Source of the DNA: Anaerococcus provencensis
Lineage (GTDB): Bacteria; Bacillota; Clostridia; Tissierellales; Peptoniphilaceae
Length of the DNA: 64,000 bases
Assembly: GCF_000312365.2 (NCBI RefSeq)
Contig: NZ_HG003686.1
Span: 820,538-884,537 of the forward strand
Direction: 5' to 3'
A program made the position numbers and the translations under genes. Positions 49,907 through 59,122 of this stretch are shown piece by piece. Numbering within the stretch: position 1 is the first letter of the stretch; each line of letters opens with the position of its first letter. The notes beneath the pieces were generated by a model. That model was not told the DNA's origin and did not search any database. It was given only the letters and a program-made list of their open reading frames with translations.

Positions 49907-52518
49907 TACGCTAATCCATTTATCCTTTCTACTAAGGAATTAAGCTTATTAATTGCTTCTAGAGGTGTTAGGTCGTTTACATTAATATCTTTAGTAATAG
50001 AAATAATTTCATCCATATTTTTAGTATTTATATCATCTATGGTATCTACAATATTCTTAGTTTTATTTACTTCAAAATAATCATCATCAGAAATTTTATC
50101 CATAAAGACTTTGGCATCTTCGATTATTTCTTCAGGAAGACCACTTAGTTTTGCTACTTCAATACCATAAGACCTGTCGGATTTTCCTGGTGAAATTTTT
50201 CTTAGGAATATCAGATTGTCATTTTCATTTAATATTTCTATCTTTAGATTTTTAACGTTATCAAGCTCATTTTCAAGGATTGTAAGCTCATGAAAGTGTG
50301 TAGCAAATACAGTCTTAAACTTCTTGACTTTTGATATATATTTTACTAGAGCCATAGCAATACTTAATCCATCATCTGATGATGTTCCTCTGCCAACTTC
50401 ATCTAAGATAACAAAAGACTTAGGAGTTGCATTTTTCAAAATATTGGAAACTTCATTCATTTCTAACATAAAGGTAGATTCGCCTTTGGATATATTATCG
50501 CTTGCTCCAATCCTAGAAAATACCTTATCACAAATGCCTATATCTGCATAGCTCGCAGGTACAAAGGATCCCATTTGAGCAAGTATTATTATAATGGCCA
50601 TCTGCCTCATATAAGTAGACTTGCCTGCCATGTTAGGGCCAGTGATTATTTGAATCAGATTATCATCTTCACCTATATCTGTATCATTAGCAATAAATTC
50701 ATTTTCTTTAAGTTTGCTTTCTATTACAGGGTGTCTACCATCCTTAATTATGATTTTGTTGGCATTATTAAGTACTGGCCTTATATAATTATTGAAATTA
50801 GCAACTCTAGCTAGGGTGTTAAGACAATCGATATTAGCTATCATTTTTGCCAAAGCTTGTAGCATTAAAGTTTTTTCTAATAAGATATCCCTTATTTCGT
50901 TAAATAATTGGTATTCAATGTCATTAACTTGGTCCTTGCCATTTAAAATTAAGCTGCTTAGTTCTTCAAGTTTTTCAGTTGTATAGCGTTCCTGATTCTT
51001 TAAAGTTTGTTTTCTTATATAAGTTTCTGGAACTTTGTCTAAATTACTTTTTGTAATTTCTATAGAGTAACCGTTATTTTTGTTAAAAATTATTTTATAA
51101 TTTTTAATGCCAGTTTTTCCTCGCTCTTCACTTTCATATTTTGTAAGTTTTGTTAGTGCTTCTTCTGAGGATATTTTTAAATCATCAAGTTCATTAGAAT
51201 ATCCTTCTTTTATTATTCCACCTTCTGTTATAGAAATAGGAGGATCATTCACTATAGATTTTTCCAATAATTTATATATGTCTAATACATCAGGTAGGTT
51301 AATACCAAGATTTCTAATCATTTCATCATCTGAATCTTCTAGATAAGATTTTAATCTAGGAATATCCTCGATAGAGTTTTTAAGTGATATAAAATCTCTA
51401 GCATTGGCTCTCTTGTAAGATATTTTCCCAATTAATCGTTCTAAATCCATAACATTTTTTAGAAAGTTAGAAATATTTTGCGACTCTATTGGATTATTGG
51501 TAAAATATTCAACTATATCAAGTCTTCTGTCTATCTTTTCCTTATCAATTAGAGGCCTTTCTAACCATTGATTTATGAGCCTAGAGCCCATAACTGTATC
51601 ACACTTATCAATAATATTTAGTACAGTATCTTCTTTGCCATTATTATTAAGATTTCTGTGTAATTCTAGGTTTTTCCTTGTATTTGCCTCTAGTTCTAGA
51701 AAATCATTTATTTCTAAAATTTCTATATTATTGATATGGATGAGTTTATCGTCATAAAATTTATAAATATAGTCAAGTAAGTTTGCTGTAGAAACAAGGC
51801 TAAGACGCATATTCTCAATTTTATTAAAGTTATCTATAGATAAATATTCGATAATCTTTTCGCTAATCTTGCTGTAATTATTATCATCGTCTATATAGTT
51901 TAAAAATACATCTGAATCTTGTTTTAAATATATTAAAACATCTTTTAAATTAAAATTACTATTTATTATTATTTCTGAAGGATTGATTTTTTCTATTTGA
52001 TCAATTGTTCTTTTTGCTATTAAATCTTTTGAACCTTTTATTTCAAAACTCGTTAGTTGACCTGTAGATATGTCACAATATGTAAGTCCTAAGCCGAAAT
52101 CATTTTGGAAAATTGATAGTAAATAATTATTTTCTCTATTATCAAGAGCATCTATATCTGTAATTGTTCCTGGAGTTACAACTCTAGTTATAGCTCTTTT
52201 AACGAGTCCCTTGGCCTCTTTAGGATCTTCTACCTGATCACATAAAGCAACTTTGTAGCCTTTTTTTACAAGTTTACCCACATAGTTATCAATTACATGG
52301 TGGGGAACTCCACACATAGGAGCTTTATTTTCATGTCCACATTCTTTGCCTGTTAGGGTAAGCCCCAATGTTTTGCTAATAATAATGGCATCGTCAAAAA
52401 AAGACTCAAAAAAATCTCCTACCCTATATAAGAGCAATGCATCTTTAAAAGAATTTTTTACATCTACGTAATGTTTCAACATTGGTGTTAGTTTTTCATA
52501 TTTAAAATTATCCCTCAT
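49906..52518 (-). CDS. mutS: DNA mismatch repair protein MutS
   Basis: An 870-residue mismatch sensor. The N-terminal mismatch-reading Phe-X-Glu is in GDFFESFFDDA. The ATPase has GPNMAGKSTYMRQ, DEVGRGTSSDDG and ATHFHEL. The domain order and length are normal. GGGGA precedes the ATG. It heads a four-gene minus-strand operon. Confidence 0.96.
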   Translation of the reverse strand: MRDNFKYEKLTPMLKHYVDVKNSFKDALLLYRVGDFFESFFDDAIIISKTLGLTLTGKECGHENKAPMCGVPHHVIDNYVGKLVKKGYKVALCDQVEDPKEAKGLVKRAITRVVTPGTITDIDALDNRENNYLLSIFQNDFGLGLTYCDISTGQLTSFEIKGSKDLIAKRTIDQIEKINPSEIIINSNFNLKDVLIYLKQDSDVFLNYIDDDNNYSKISEKIIEYLSIDNFNKIENMRLSLVSTANLLDYIYKFYDDKLIHINNIEILEINDFLELEANTRKNLELHRNLNNNGKEDTVLNIIDKCDTVMGSRLINQWLERPLIDKEKIDRRLDIVEYFTNNPIESQNISNFLKNVMDLERLIGKISYKRANARDFISLKNSIEDIPRLKSYLEDSDDEMIRNLGINLPDVLDIYKLLEKSIVNDPPISITEGGIIKEGYSNELDDLKISSEEALTKLTKYESEERGKTGIKNYKIIFNKNNGYSIEITKSNLDKVPETYIRKQTLKNQERYTTEKLEELSSLILNGKDQVNDIEYQLFNEIRDILLEKTLMLQALAKMIANIDCLNTLARVANFNNYIRPVLNNANKIIIKDGRHPVIESKLKENEFIANDTDIGEDDNLIQIITGPNMAGKSTYMRQMAIIIILAQMGSFVPASYADIGICDKVFSRIGASDNISKGESTFMLEMNEVSNILKNATPKSFVILDEVGRGTSSDDGLSIAMALVKYISKVKKFKTVFATHFHELTILENELDNVKNLKIEILNENDNLIFLRKISPGKSDRSYGIEVAKLSGLPEEIIEDAKVFMDKISDDDYFEVNKTKNIVDTIDDINTKNMDEIISITKDINVNDLTPLEAINKLNSLVERINGLA

Positions 52519-52541
52519 AGCTATCCCCTATCTTTACTCAT

Positions 52542-52550
52542 ATTATACCA
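52542..52550 (-). promoter_or_regulatory. Extended -10 promoter of mutS
   Basis: The minus strand reads TGGTATAAT, a perfect -10 with an extended TGn, about 24 bases before the ATG. No good -35 is seen. Confidence 0.5.
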
Positions 52551-52552
52551 TA

Positions 52553-52582
52553 ATAAAAAGACTCACTATAAAGCTATGTCTT
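52553..52582 (-). terminator. Terminator of the dut operon
   Basis: On the minus strand AAGAC / GTCTT closes a hairpin followed by TTTTTATT, directly after the stop of the membrane-anchored protein gene. The stem is short, with partial inner pairing. Confidence 0.5.
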
Positions 52583-52583
52583 A

Positions 52584-53117
52584 TTACTTTATATCTAGAG
52601 TCTTAACATTTGTTATCCATTTTGCTGATGAATTTGTTGCTGTATCTATTATTATCATTTTACCATAGCCTGGATTTATATCATAAATTGGTTTGCCATC
52701 AATCCTATATACCAGATATATTCTTCCTGGCTCTAATACATCAGACATAGCTACCCTTGTTGAGTTTCCTTCATCATCTTCTATTACCATAACACCACTA
52801 TCTTTTAGATTGTAGTCAAGTTTTCCAATAATTTGTTCTATAGAGATACCTTCCACTGGAGTAGTCTCGAGTCCATTATTAATGCTTATATCAAGCTTTT
52901 GGCTCCCCATTGATCTTAATTCTTTTAAGGTTAAAGAATCAAGCTGGTCTCCATTGCCTTTAACTATCAATATCTCATTATCATATTTTGCTATTTCGTT
53001 TTCACTACTTACTTTTTTAAAGACAATAAACGCTATGCTAAGAATAAAAATTATGGCTAATATTAGAAATATACGATACTTATTCTTTTTAAAAACTTTT
53101 GAAAAATTATTATTCAT
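52584..53117 (-). CDS. Membrane-anchored protein of unknown function (possible molybdopterin-oxidoreductase-like fold)
   Basis: A 177-residue protein with a short basic start, one membrane helix (residues 15-33) and an extracellular domain. The domain pattern, LTLKELRSMGSQKLDI, then VEGISIEQII, IYLVYRIDGKPI and a closing KWITNVKTLDI, resembles the fold of sulfite-oxidase-type molybdopterin domains. No cofactor cysteine is present, so an enzymatic role is unlikely. This likeness is tentative. It overlaps dut by TAATG coupling. Confidence 0.7.
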   Translation of the reverse strand: MNNNFSKVFKKNKYRIFLILAIIFILSIAFIVFKKVSSENEIAKYDNEILIVKGNGDQLDSLTLKELRSMGSQKLDISINNGLETTPVEGISIEQIIGKLDYNLKDSGVMVIEDDEGNSTRVAMSDVLEPGRIYLVYRIDGKPIYDINPGYGKMIIIDTATNSSAKWITNVKTLDIK

Positions 53118-53548
53118 TAATTGCCAGTGGAACCAAAACCACTTTCACCTCTATCCGTTTCATCTAAACTTTCTACTTGAACTAATTCACATCTCTCATA
53201 AGGTTGAATTACTAATTGAGCTATCCTATCTCCATTTTTAATAACTTGGGTATCTTTACCATAATTATACATAAAGATCATAATTTCCCCTCTATAGTCT
53301 GAATCTATAACTCCAACAGTATTTGCTAGCATTAGCTGCCTTTTAACACCAGTTGAAGATCTGGGATACACTGCTCCAAAAAAGCCTTGAGGAATCTGTA
53401 CTCTAAGATCTGTATTAATTTTTTTCATATCTCCTGGCTCAATTATTATATCTTCATCATTTGAACAATATAAGTCTATGCCACAAGAACCCGATGTTTG
53501 ATAAGATGGGATTTGTCCATCTGTCATAATTTTTAATATTTTATTCAT
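53117..53548 (-). CDS. dut: dUTP diphosphatase
   Basis: A 143-residue trimeric dUTPase that keeps uracil out of DNA. The five motifs are visible: GIDLYCS, PRSSTG, GVIDSDYRGEI, NGDRIAQLVI and RGESGFGSTG at the C-terminus. I choose the ATG at 53548, 5-6 bases after AAGGTGAT. An in-frame ATG at 53581 adds eleven non-conserved residues and lies almost on the -10. Confidence 0.94.
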   Translation of the reverse strand: MNKILKIMTDGQIPSYQTSGSCGIDLYCSNDEDIIIEPGDMKKINTDLRVQIPQGFFGAVYPRSSTGVKRQLMLANTVGVIDSDYRGEIMIFMYNYGKDTQVIKNGDRIAQLVIQPYERCELVQVESLDETDRGESGFGSTGN

Positions 53549-53571
53549 TTTTATCACCTTCACTACACAAT

Positions 53572-53600
53572 AATATACCAATTTTTACCTATAATTACAA
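53572..53600 (-). promoter_or_regulatory. Promoter of dut
   Basis: Minus-strand TTGTAA (53595-53600) and TATATT (53572-53577), 17 bases apart, with TGG directly before the -10. Confidence 0.6.
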
Positions 53601-53687
53601 AGGAATATAAAAATATTTTAAATGATACTATTTGTAATATATTAATAGGTAAAATCTTAATTAAATTTGTATAAATTGTTAAAGATA

Positions 53688-53716
53688 TTGCAATAAAAAT
53701 CTAAGTGTATTATAAT
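53688..53716 (+). promoter_or_regulatory. Promoter of the small hydrophilic protein gene at 53759
   Basis: TTGCAA (53688-53693) and a perfect TATAAT (53711-53716) are 17 bases apart, 43 bases before the ATG. Confidence 0.65.
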
Positions 53717-53758
53717 TATATTTAAGATAATAATGTACATAAAAAAAGGGAGTAAATT

Positions 53759-54028
53759 ATGACAGATAAGAAAAAAGATAAAGTAATTGATCCAAAAACA
53801 GGCGAAGTTTGCTGTTCTAGCCAATACGAAGGTAACGATGAGCTTGACAAAAAAACTCGTGCATCAGAAACAACAAAAGGCGGAGATGATATAGATAAAA
53901 AATATTCTCCAGATCAAGAAGAACTTAAAACAGAAGTTGATGAAGCAGATCAAATCTCAAACGTTGGTGTAGAAAGCAGAAGAACTCGTGAAGATGATTT
54001 GTCAGAAAATCCTTCTAAAGATAAATAG
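53759..54028 (+). CDS. Small hydrophilic protein, paralogue A of a convergent pair
   Basis: An 89-residue protein with hardly any hydrophobic residues: Lys, Asp, Glu, Thr and Ser dominate and no helix-forming core is seen, so it is probably disordered. It shares with the convergent gene at 54144-54422 the start MTDKK, a K-x-I-[DN]-P-x-TG motif, SQ[YF]EG, DEA-x-Q-[IV]-S, and the ending RRTR-x-D-x-L-SENPS. It also has a CC pair at residues 19-20. No signal peptide. I do not recognise the family. GGGAG lies before the ATG, and it has its own promoter and terminator. Confidence 0.82.
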   Translation: MTDKKKDKVIDPKTGEVCCSSQYEGNDELDKKTRASETTKGGDDIDKKYSPDQEELKTEVDEADQISNVGVESRRTREDDLSENPSKDK

Positions 54029-54046
54029 TTTATAATACTTACATAG

Positions 54047-54078
54047 CCTCCATTTCACTTATGATTTGGAGGTTTTTT
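54047..54078 (+). terminator. Terminator of paralogue A
   Basis: Stem CCTCCA / TGGAGG with a 14-base loop is followed by six T. Confidence 0.85.
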
Positions 54079-54083
54079 ATAAC

Positions 54084-54119
54084 AAAAAACCAAGCATTGC
54101 GATTTTTACAAGGCTTGGT
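54084..54119 (-). terminator. Terminator of paralogue B
   Basis: On the minus strand a 7-bp stem (ACCAAGC / GCTTGGT) with a 17-base loop is followed by six T. Confidence 0.85.
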
Positions 54120-54143
54120 AGATATTTAACTTATATTGGTTTA

Positions 54144-54422
54144 TTAATTATCACTTTCTTCTGATGGATTTTCTGAAAGTTCATCAACTCTTGTTCTTCT
54201 TCCTTCAGCACTTGGACCAGATACTTGTCCTGCTTCATCGATTGTAGTGTTTCTATACTCTGTATCAGTAGTATATTTGACATCAGGATCTTCGAAATTT
54301 AGGCTTTGATCACTTGATTTAACTTTATTTTCTAAAGATACATCGCCTTCAAATTGACTAGTTTCTTCTTCTTTTCCAGTTTCAGGATTGATAATTTTTT
54401 CATTTTCTTTTTTATCTGTCAT
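54144..54422 (-). CDS. Small hydrophilic protein, paralogue B of a convergent pair
   Basis: A 92-residue acidic protein, similar along its whole length to the one at 53759-54028 (shared MTDKK, TGK, SQFEG, DEAGQVS, RRTR and LSENPS segments), but lacking the cysteines. It is probably disordered and cytosolic, with no signal or membrane segment. The ATG at 54422 follows GGAGTTAAAA; an in-frame codon at 54461 adds 13 residues that have no match in the paralogue. It lies downstream of trhP on the same strand, with an AT-rich 79-base gap that may hold a promoter. Confidence 0.82.
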   Translation of the reverse strand: MTDKKENEKIINPETGKEEETSQFEGDVSLENKVKSSDQSLNFEDPDVKYTTDTEYRNTTIDEAGQVSGPSAEGRRTRVDELSENPSEESDN

Positions 54423-54501
54423 TTTTAACTCCTTTTCTATTCCACTATATTTTATACCCAAATAAAGGTAATTTAAAATTTATTATTTTTTTTCTAAAAT
54501 A

Positions 54502-55743
54502 TCAGTCATTGTCTTCGCTAATGGCTCTTCTTAGTAGATCTCCCTTTTCTAGTGGATAATCAATTGTCATATAGATCTTTTCCTTAGCTTTGTTAGCAAC
54601 TTCTAAATCCTCACCCTTGGAATTTCTCATATTATCAATTTTAAATTCGTAAAAATCTTTTTTATTTCCAAATATTTCTATATCTTCTCCTAGGAAAAAC
54701 CTATTTCTTTGTTCAATAATAGCTTCTTTTGTATCTGGAATGTAATCTAATACCTTGCCTATAAAGTCATATTTTCTAATATATGATGAAGTCTCATAGA
54801 TTTGACCATCTCCATCAGGTTTGTTATAAAAGAATCCCTTTGTGTAGTGTCTGTGACTTGCTTTTTCAACTTCATTGAAATACTTTTGGATAGTTTCTTT
54901 ATTATAATTACCTTCATAATAAGCATCTATAGCCTGTCTATAGCTTCTTATAACAGTAGCAACATAAAACTCTGTCTTCATTCTTCCTTCGATTTTAAAG
55001 CTATCAATACCAGCTTCTATAAGCTTATCAAGTTCATCTATCAAACATAGGTCTTTAGAGTTCATTATATAGGTCCCTGATCCATCTTCTTCTATTGGAT
55101 AATACTCTCCCGGCCTATTTTCTTCTTGAATACTGTATTTCCACCTACAAGCTTGGGCACAATCTCCTCTGTTGGCATCACGTCCTGTCATATAGTTAGA
55201 TAGTAGACATCTACCAGAGTAGGATATACACATAGCTCCATGAACAAATACTTCTATTTCCAAATCTTTTGGAGTATTGTTCCTAATCTCGATGATTTCT
55301 TCCAATGACAGTTCACGAGCGAGTATAACTCTTTTTGCTCCCATCTTATACCAAAAATTCACAGTTGCTGTGTTTGTAACAGAAGCTTGTGTAGAGATAT
55401 GAAGGTCTATATTGGTTAGTTCCTTAGCAAGTGAAAAGATACCAGGATCAGAAATTATAAGTGCATCAACACCTATCTCATCAAGAAATTTTAAGTAATC
55501 TTCAATACCGTTCATATCTTCATCGTGAGGTACTATATTCATTGTTATATGAACTCTAACTCCGTTGTCATGGGCAAATTTTACAGCTGCAATCATAGCT
55601 TCTCTATCAAAATTTTTGGCATTGGCCCTAAGACCAAAGCTATCTCCAGCCATAAATACTGCATCTGCTCCAAATTTTACAGCTGCTTCTAACCTTTCCA
55701 TATCACCTGCGGGGGCAAGTAATTCTACTTTTTCCTTATTCAT
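54502..55743 (-). CDS. trhP: U32 family tRNA hydroxylation protein TrhP
   Basis: A 413-residue U32-family protein (YrrO/TrhP type). It begins with VELLAPAGDMERLEAAVKFGADAV. A cysteine cluster (CISYSGRCLLSNY, then CAQACRW) fits the family's metal or Fe-S site. In B. subtilis and E. coli such proteins make 5-hydroxyuridine at wobble U34 from prephenate, although older annotation calls them peptidases. It overlaps trmR by 4 bases, the enzyme for the next methylation step, which supports the role. The usual second copy (TrhP1) is absent here. Confidence 0.88.
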   Translation of the reverse strand: MNKEKVELLAPAGDMERLEAAVKFGADAVFMAGDSFGLRANAKNFDREAMIAAVKFAHDNGVRVHITMNIVPHDEDMNGIEDYLKFLDEIGVDALIISDPGIFSLAKELTNIDLHISTQASVTNTATVNFWYKMGAKRVILARELSLEEIIEIRNNTPKDLEIEVFVHGAMCISYSGRCLLSNYMTGRDANRGDCAQACRWKYSIQEENRPGEYYPIEEDGSGTYIMNSKDLCLIDELDKLIEAGIDSFKIEGRMKTEFYVATVIRSYRQAIDAYYEGNYNKETIQKYFNEVEKASHRHYTKGFFYNKPDGDGQIYETSSYIRKYDFIGKVLDYIPDTKEAIIEQRNRFFLGEDIEIFGNKKDFYEFKIDNMRNSKGEDLEVANKAKEKIYMTIDYPLEKGDLLRRAISEDND

Positions 55744-56372
55744 TTATTCTCCTTAACACTTAAAGTTAAACCATCACATAATGGTATGATAGAAGTTTTA
55801 AAGTCTTTCCTATCGCTTACATAGGATAGATAATTTCTTAATCTTTTTACAATAGTGATCATTCTCTTATTTACCAAATCATCATTTAAGACCATGCCTT
55901 TGAACAGAACATTATCAGCTATTATTATTCCACCGTCATTTAATAAATTAGCACAAATTTTAAAATAGTCTTCATAGTGAGCCTTATTGGCATCAATAAA
56001 AACAAAATCAAAGCCTTGACTTATATTATTCAAGGCTTTCATTGCATCATCATTTATTAAATTTATAGGAGCATTGTATTTATCAAAATTATTTTGGGCT
56101 ATTTTTGATGTAGGCTCATCAAGCTCTATGGTAGTAATATCAGCTTTAGTATATTTATAAAAAACTAAGGATGAATATCCTATAGCCGTTCCTAATTCTA
56201 GGATGGTTTTTGGCCTTTGTATAGCCAATATACTTTTGATAAATTCTTTGCTCTCTACATTCATTATAGGGACATCATTCTTTAAAGCATATGATCTTAG
56301 GTCTAAAAAGTCCCTATCTTCAATAATGTTTTCTAAATAATCACTAGTATGTTGGTAATTAATATATCTCAT
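55740..56372 (-). CDS. trmR: tRNA 5-hydroxyuridine methyltransferase TrmR
   Basis: A 210-residue class I SAM-dependent O-methyltransferase. The SAM loop is ILELGTAIGYSS, followed by ITTIELDE and DFVFIDANKAHYEDYF with the metal-binding Asp. YrrM/TrmR of B. subtilis converts ho5U34 to mo5U34. The pairing with trhP matches that pathway better than a generic catechol methyltransferase. It overlaps rnj by 14 bases. Confidence 0.87.
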   Translation of the reverse strand: MRYINYQHTSDYLENIIEDRDFLDLRSYALKNDVPIMNVESKEFIKSILAIQRPKTILELGTAIGYSSLVFYKYTKADITTIELDEPTSKIAQNNFDKYNAPINLINDDAMKALNNISQGFDFVFIDANKAHYEDYFKICANLLNDGGIIIADNVLFKGMVLNDDLVNKRMITIVKRLRNYLSYVSDRKDFKTSIIPLCDGLTLSVKENK

Positions 56373-58038
56373 TATTTTCTACTTCTGATATTATTGGTAA
56401 TATCATAGGATCACGGCCTAGTTCGTTGTATAAATAAGATTTTAAGTCTTCTCTAATCTGATATTTTATTTGACTTAATGCTCTTATTTCTTCTTTTTGA
56501 CATTTTTCAACTGACCTTAAAACAACTTCCTTTGCATTTTCTATAATATCTTGGTTTTCTTTGACGTATACAAAACCACGAGATACTATCTCTGGACCTG
56601 CTAGTAAGGCTTGGGTATTTCTGTCAAATGTTATAGATACAACCATAAGACCATCTTCTGATAGGTGTTTTCTATCTTTTAGAACAATATTTCCTACATC
56701 ACCAATACCAGAGCCATCTACTAAAACTTTTCCAGCAGTTACTTTTCCAGCAACTTTTGCTGTTTTCTTAGTAAACTCAAGTACATCTCCATTTTCTAGA
56801 ACAAATATTTTATCCTTATCCATGCCCATATCTTCAGCTATTTTTTGGTGAGTTTGTAATTGACGTGCCTCACCATGGGCAGGTAATAAATATTTTGGTG
56901 TGGTTAGTTGATACATTAATTTTATTTCTTCTTGGCAAGCGTGTCCAGATGCATGGACTTTTGCAAGAGAAGCATATATTATATTTACACCAATCTTTGT
57001 AAGTTTGTTAATGGTATTATTGATAGCTATCTCGTTACCTGGAATTGCTGATGAAGAAAGTATTACTGTATCTGTTTCATTTAGGTGAATTTGTTTGTGT
57101 TCTCCATTAGCCATTCTTGTAAGTGCTGATAGCGGCTCACCTTGAGTACCTGTTGAAAGAACAACTATCTCATCATCAGCATAAGATTTGATATTTTTCA
57201 TGTCAATTAGTGTATTGCTCTTAACTTTTAAATATCCCAAATCGCTAGCAATCTTAACGTTATTTAACATTGAACGGCCAGAAAGTGCCACTTTTCTGTT
57301 ATATTTTTCGGCCGCATATATTACTTGTTGAACTCTATGAAGGTTACTTGCAAAGGTAGCAACAATTATCCTGCCACTTACTTGACCGAAAATCCTTATA
57401 AAAGTATCTCCAACTTCTTTTTCACTAAGTGAGTGGCCAGGTCTTTCAACGTTTGTACTATCTGCATAAACTGCTAGTAAGCCTTTTTTACCTAGTTCTG
57501 CTAGCCTTTGTATATCTGTTGGATCACCATCAATTGGTGTAAAGTCCATTTTAAAGTCGCCTGTGAATAGAATTGTTCCTACAGGTGATTTAACTGCTAT
57601 AGAACAAGAATCTGGAATAGAGTGGCTTACTCTAATAAATTCTACACTTAATTCGCCAACATTAACCTTGTTGTTGACATTTACCATTTTGATTCTATTT
57701 GGATTTAAGCCATGTTCTTTAAATTTGTTTTCTAAAAGACCTTTTGTTAATTTTGAACAATATACATTTGTATCTACACTCTTTAAAAAGTATGGTATAG
57801 CGCCAATATGGTCTTCGTGACCGTGGGTTACAAATATACCTCTTAGTTTATCTTTGTTTTCTTCTACATAGGTAAAATCTGGTATTACTATATCTACTCC
57901 AAGCATATCTTGGTCAGGAAATGTAAGTCCACAGTCTATCATAACCATGTCATTTCCGTATTCAACTATAGTACAGTTCTTACCAATTTCTTGCAATCCC
58001 CCTATGGGAATTAGCTTTAATTTCTTCTCATGTCTCAT
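56359..58038 (-). CDS. rnj: Ribonuclease J
   Basis: A 559-residue metallo-beta-lactamase/beta-CASP RNase with 5'-3' exo- and endonuclease activity. THGHEDHIGA gives His72, His74, Asp76 and His77. FTGDFKMDFT, STNVERPGHSLSE, the beta-CASP motif region and HASGHACQEE follow, with an RNase J C-terminal domain. It works with RNase Y in mRNA decay. It overlaps the upstream Fur-family gene by 4 bases and trmR by 14. Confidence 0.95.
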   Translation of the reverse strand: MRHEKKLKLIPIGGLQEIGKNCTIVEYGNDMVMIDCGLTFPDQDMLGVDIVIPDFTYVEENKDKLRGIFVTHGHEDHIGAIPYFLKSVDTNVYCSKLTKGLLENKFKEHGLNPNRIKMVNVNNKVNVGELSVEFIRVSHSIPDSCSIAVKSPVGTILFTGDFKMDFTPIDGDPTDIQRLAELGKKGLLAVYADSTNVERPGHSLSEKEVGDTFIRIFGQVSGRIIVATFASNLHRVQQVIYAAEKYNRKVALSGRSMLNNVKIASDLGYLKVKSNTLIDMKNIKSYADDEIVVLSTGTQGEPLSALTRMANGEHKQIHLNETDTVILSSSAIPGNEIAINNTINKLTKIGVNIIYASLAKVHASGHACQEEIKLMYQLTTPKYLLPAHGEARQLQTHQKIAEDMGMDKDKIFVLENGDVLEFTKKTAKVAGKVTAGKVLVDGSGIGDVGNIVLKDRKHLSEDGLMVVSITFDRNTQALLAGPEIVSRGFVYVKENQDIIENAKEVVLRSVEKCQKEEIRALSQIKYQIREDLKSYLYNELGRDPMILPIISEVENNEIY

Positions 58039-58478
58039 TTATACTCCTTAAGTTTTTGACATTCGGAGCATGTGCCATAAATTCTAAGAGAACAATATTT
58101 CATATCAAAATCATACATATCTTTTAATGATTTTGTTAATTCATTTTTATCTATACATTCATCTTCAATTATTTTCCCACAACTAGTACAAATAATATGA
58201 TCGTGATGGTCATTTAATGAATCTATAAGCTCATAAGTATAGGCATTGTCAGTAAATTCTTGTTTGTTAACAATACCTAATTCTTCAAAAATATTTAAAG
58301 TTCTATATATTGTTGCAATTCCTACTTGCTTATTATCCTCATGAACAATGGAAAATAGTTCTTCTGGTGTGACATGCTTAGGAGAGCTATCTTTTAAAAC
58401 ATTAAAAATAATCTCTCTTTGCTTTGTAAACTTTTGATTATGATCTTCAAAAATTTTTCTAACTTCTTTAGTTTCCAT
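58035..58478 (-). CDS. Fur family metal-dependent regulator
   Basis: A 147-residue regulator. It has a winged helix with VGIATIYRTLNIFEELG, a His-rich hinge HHDHIICTSCGK and a structural zinc site of two CxxC pairs (CTSC and CSEC). Fur, Zur or PerR identity cannot be decided from motifs alone. It lies in a housekeeping operon between yrzB and rnj, an unusual place. No Fur-box-like dyad was recognised around it. Confidence 0.9.
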   Translation of the reverse strand: METKEVRKIFEDHNQKFTKQREIIFNVLKDSSPKHVTPEELFSIVHEDNKQVGIATIYRTLNIFEELGIVNKQEFTDNAYTYELIDSLNDHHDHIICTSCGKIIEDECIDKNELTKSLKDMYDFDMKYCSLRIYGTCSECQKLKEYK

Positions 58479-58710
58479 TGTCTTCTTCCTTCATTTCTTC
58501 ATACAATTTGATAATTTCATCTAATTCTTCCTGATCATCTATAGCTTTAAATATAACTTCATCGTCATTATTTATCACTTCTGCAATAAGAATTAAATCA
58601 TCATCGTCTTGTTGAAGGGCACAGTAATTATTGTCATCTACTCCGAAAGTATCTATTATATTAAATTTGACTTCATTATTATCTTCATCATATAAAACAA
58701 TACTATCCAT
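58468..58710 (-). CDS. DUF1292 family protein (YrzB-like)
   Basis: An 80-residue very acidic protein matching the DUF1292 pattern: IVLYDEDNNEVKFNIIDTFGVDDNNYCAL and LIAEVINNDDEVIF. The function is unknown. It follows ruvX in the conserved alaS-ireB-ruvX-yrzB order and overlaps both neighbours (8 and 11 bases). Confidence 0.87.
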   Translation of the reverse strand: MDSIVLYDEDNNEVKFNIIDTFGVDDNNYCALQQDDDDLILIAEVINNDDEVIFKAIDDQEELDEIIKLYEEMKEEDNGN

Positions 58711-59122
58711 TGTTTCTCCTGTCTAAATAGCTTTGCAAGATAAATGTAGCTGCAATTTTGTCTATATATTTCTTCCTATTTTCTCGTCTTACATCCATAT
58801 CAATAAGTACTCTTTCTGATTGAAGAGTAGTCATTCTTTCATCTTCATAAATAAACTCTTTGTCAGTTTGCTTTTTTAGCAAATCTACAAAACTCATTAC
58901 TTTCATAGATTGAGGGCCTATGGAATTATTCATATTTTTAGGAAGACCTATCACAATTGTTTCTACATCTTCTTTTTCTATAATTTCAACTAGCCTTTGA
59001 ATGTCTAGGCTTGCTTTTTTTCTTTTTATTGTTTCTATGGGATGAGCCATCAAAAACATAGGGTCGCTAAGAGCAACCCCAATAGTTTTATCACCTACAT
59101 CCAGACCCATTATCCTAGTCAT
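58703..59122 (-). CDS. ruvX: RuvX/YqgF family Holliday-junction resolvase
   Basis: A 139-residue RNase H-fold nuclease. It begins with GLDVGDKTIGVALSDP carrying the first catalytic Asp, then VIGLPKNMNNS and YEDERMTTLQSE, and ends in DKIAATFILQSYLD. The family is tied to junction cutting or to pre-16S rRNA maturation. The length is normal. It overlaps ireB and yrzB by 8 bases each. Confidence 0.93.
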   Translation of the reverse strand: MTRIMGLDVGDKTIGVALSDPMFLMAHPIETIKRKKASLDIQRLVEIIEKEDVETIVIGLPKNMNNSIGPQSMKVMSFVDLLKKQTDKEFIYEDERMTTLQSERVLIDMDVRRENRKKYIDKIAATFILQSYLDRRNNG

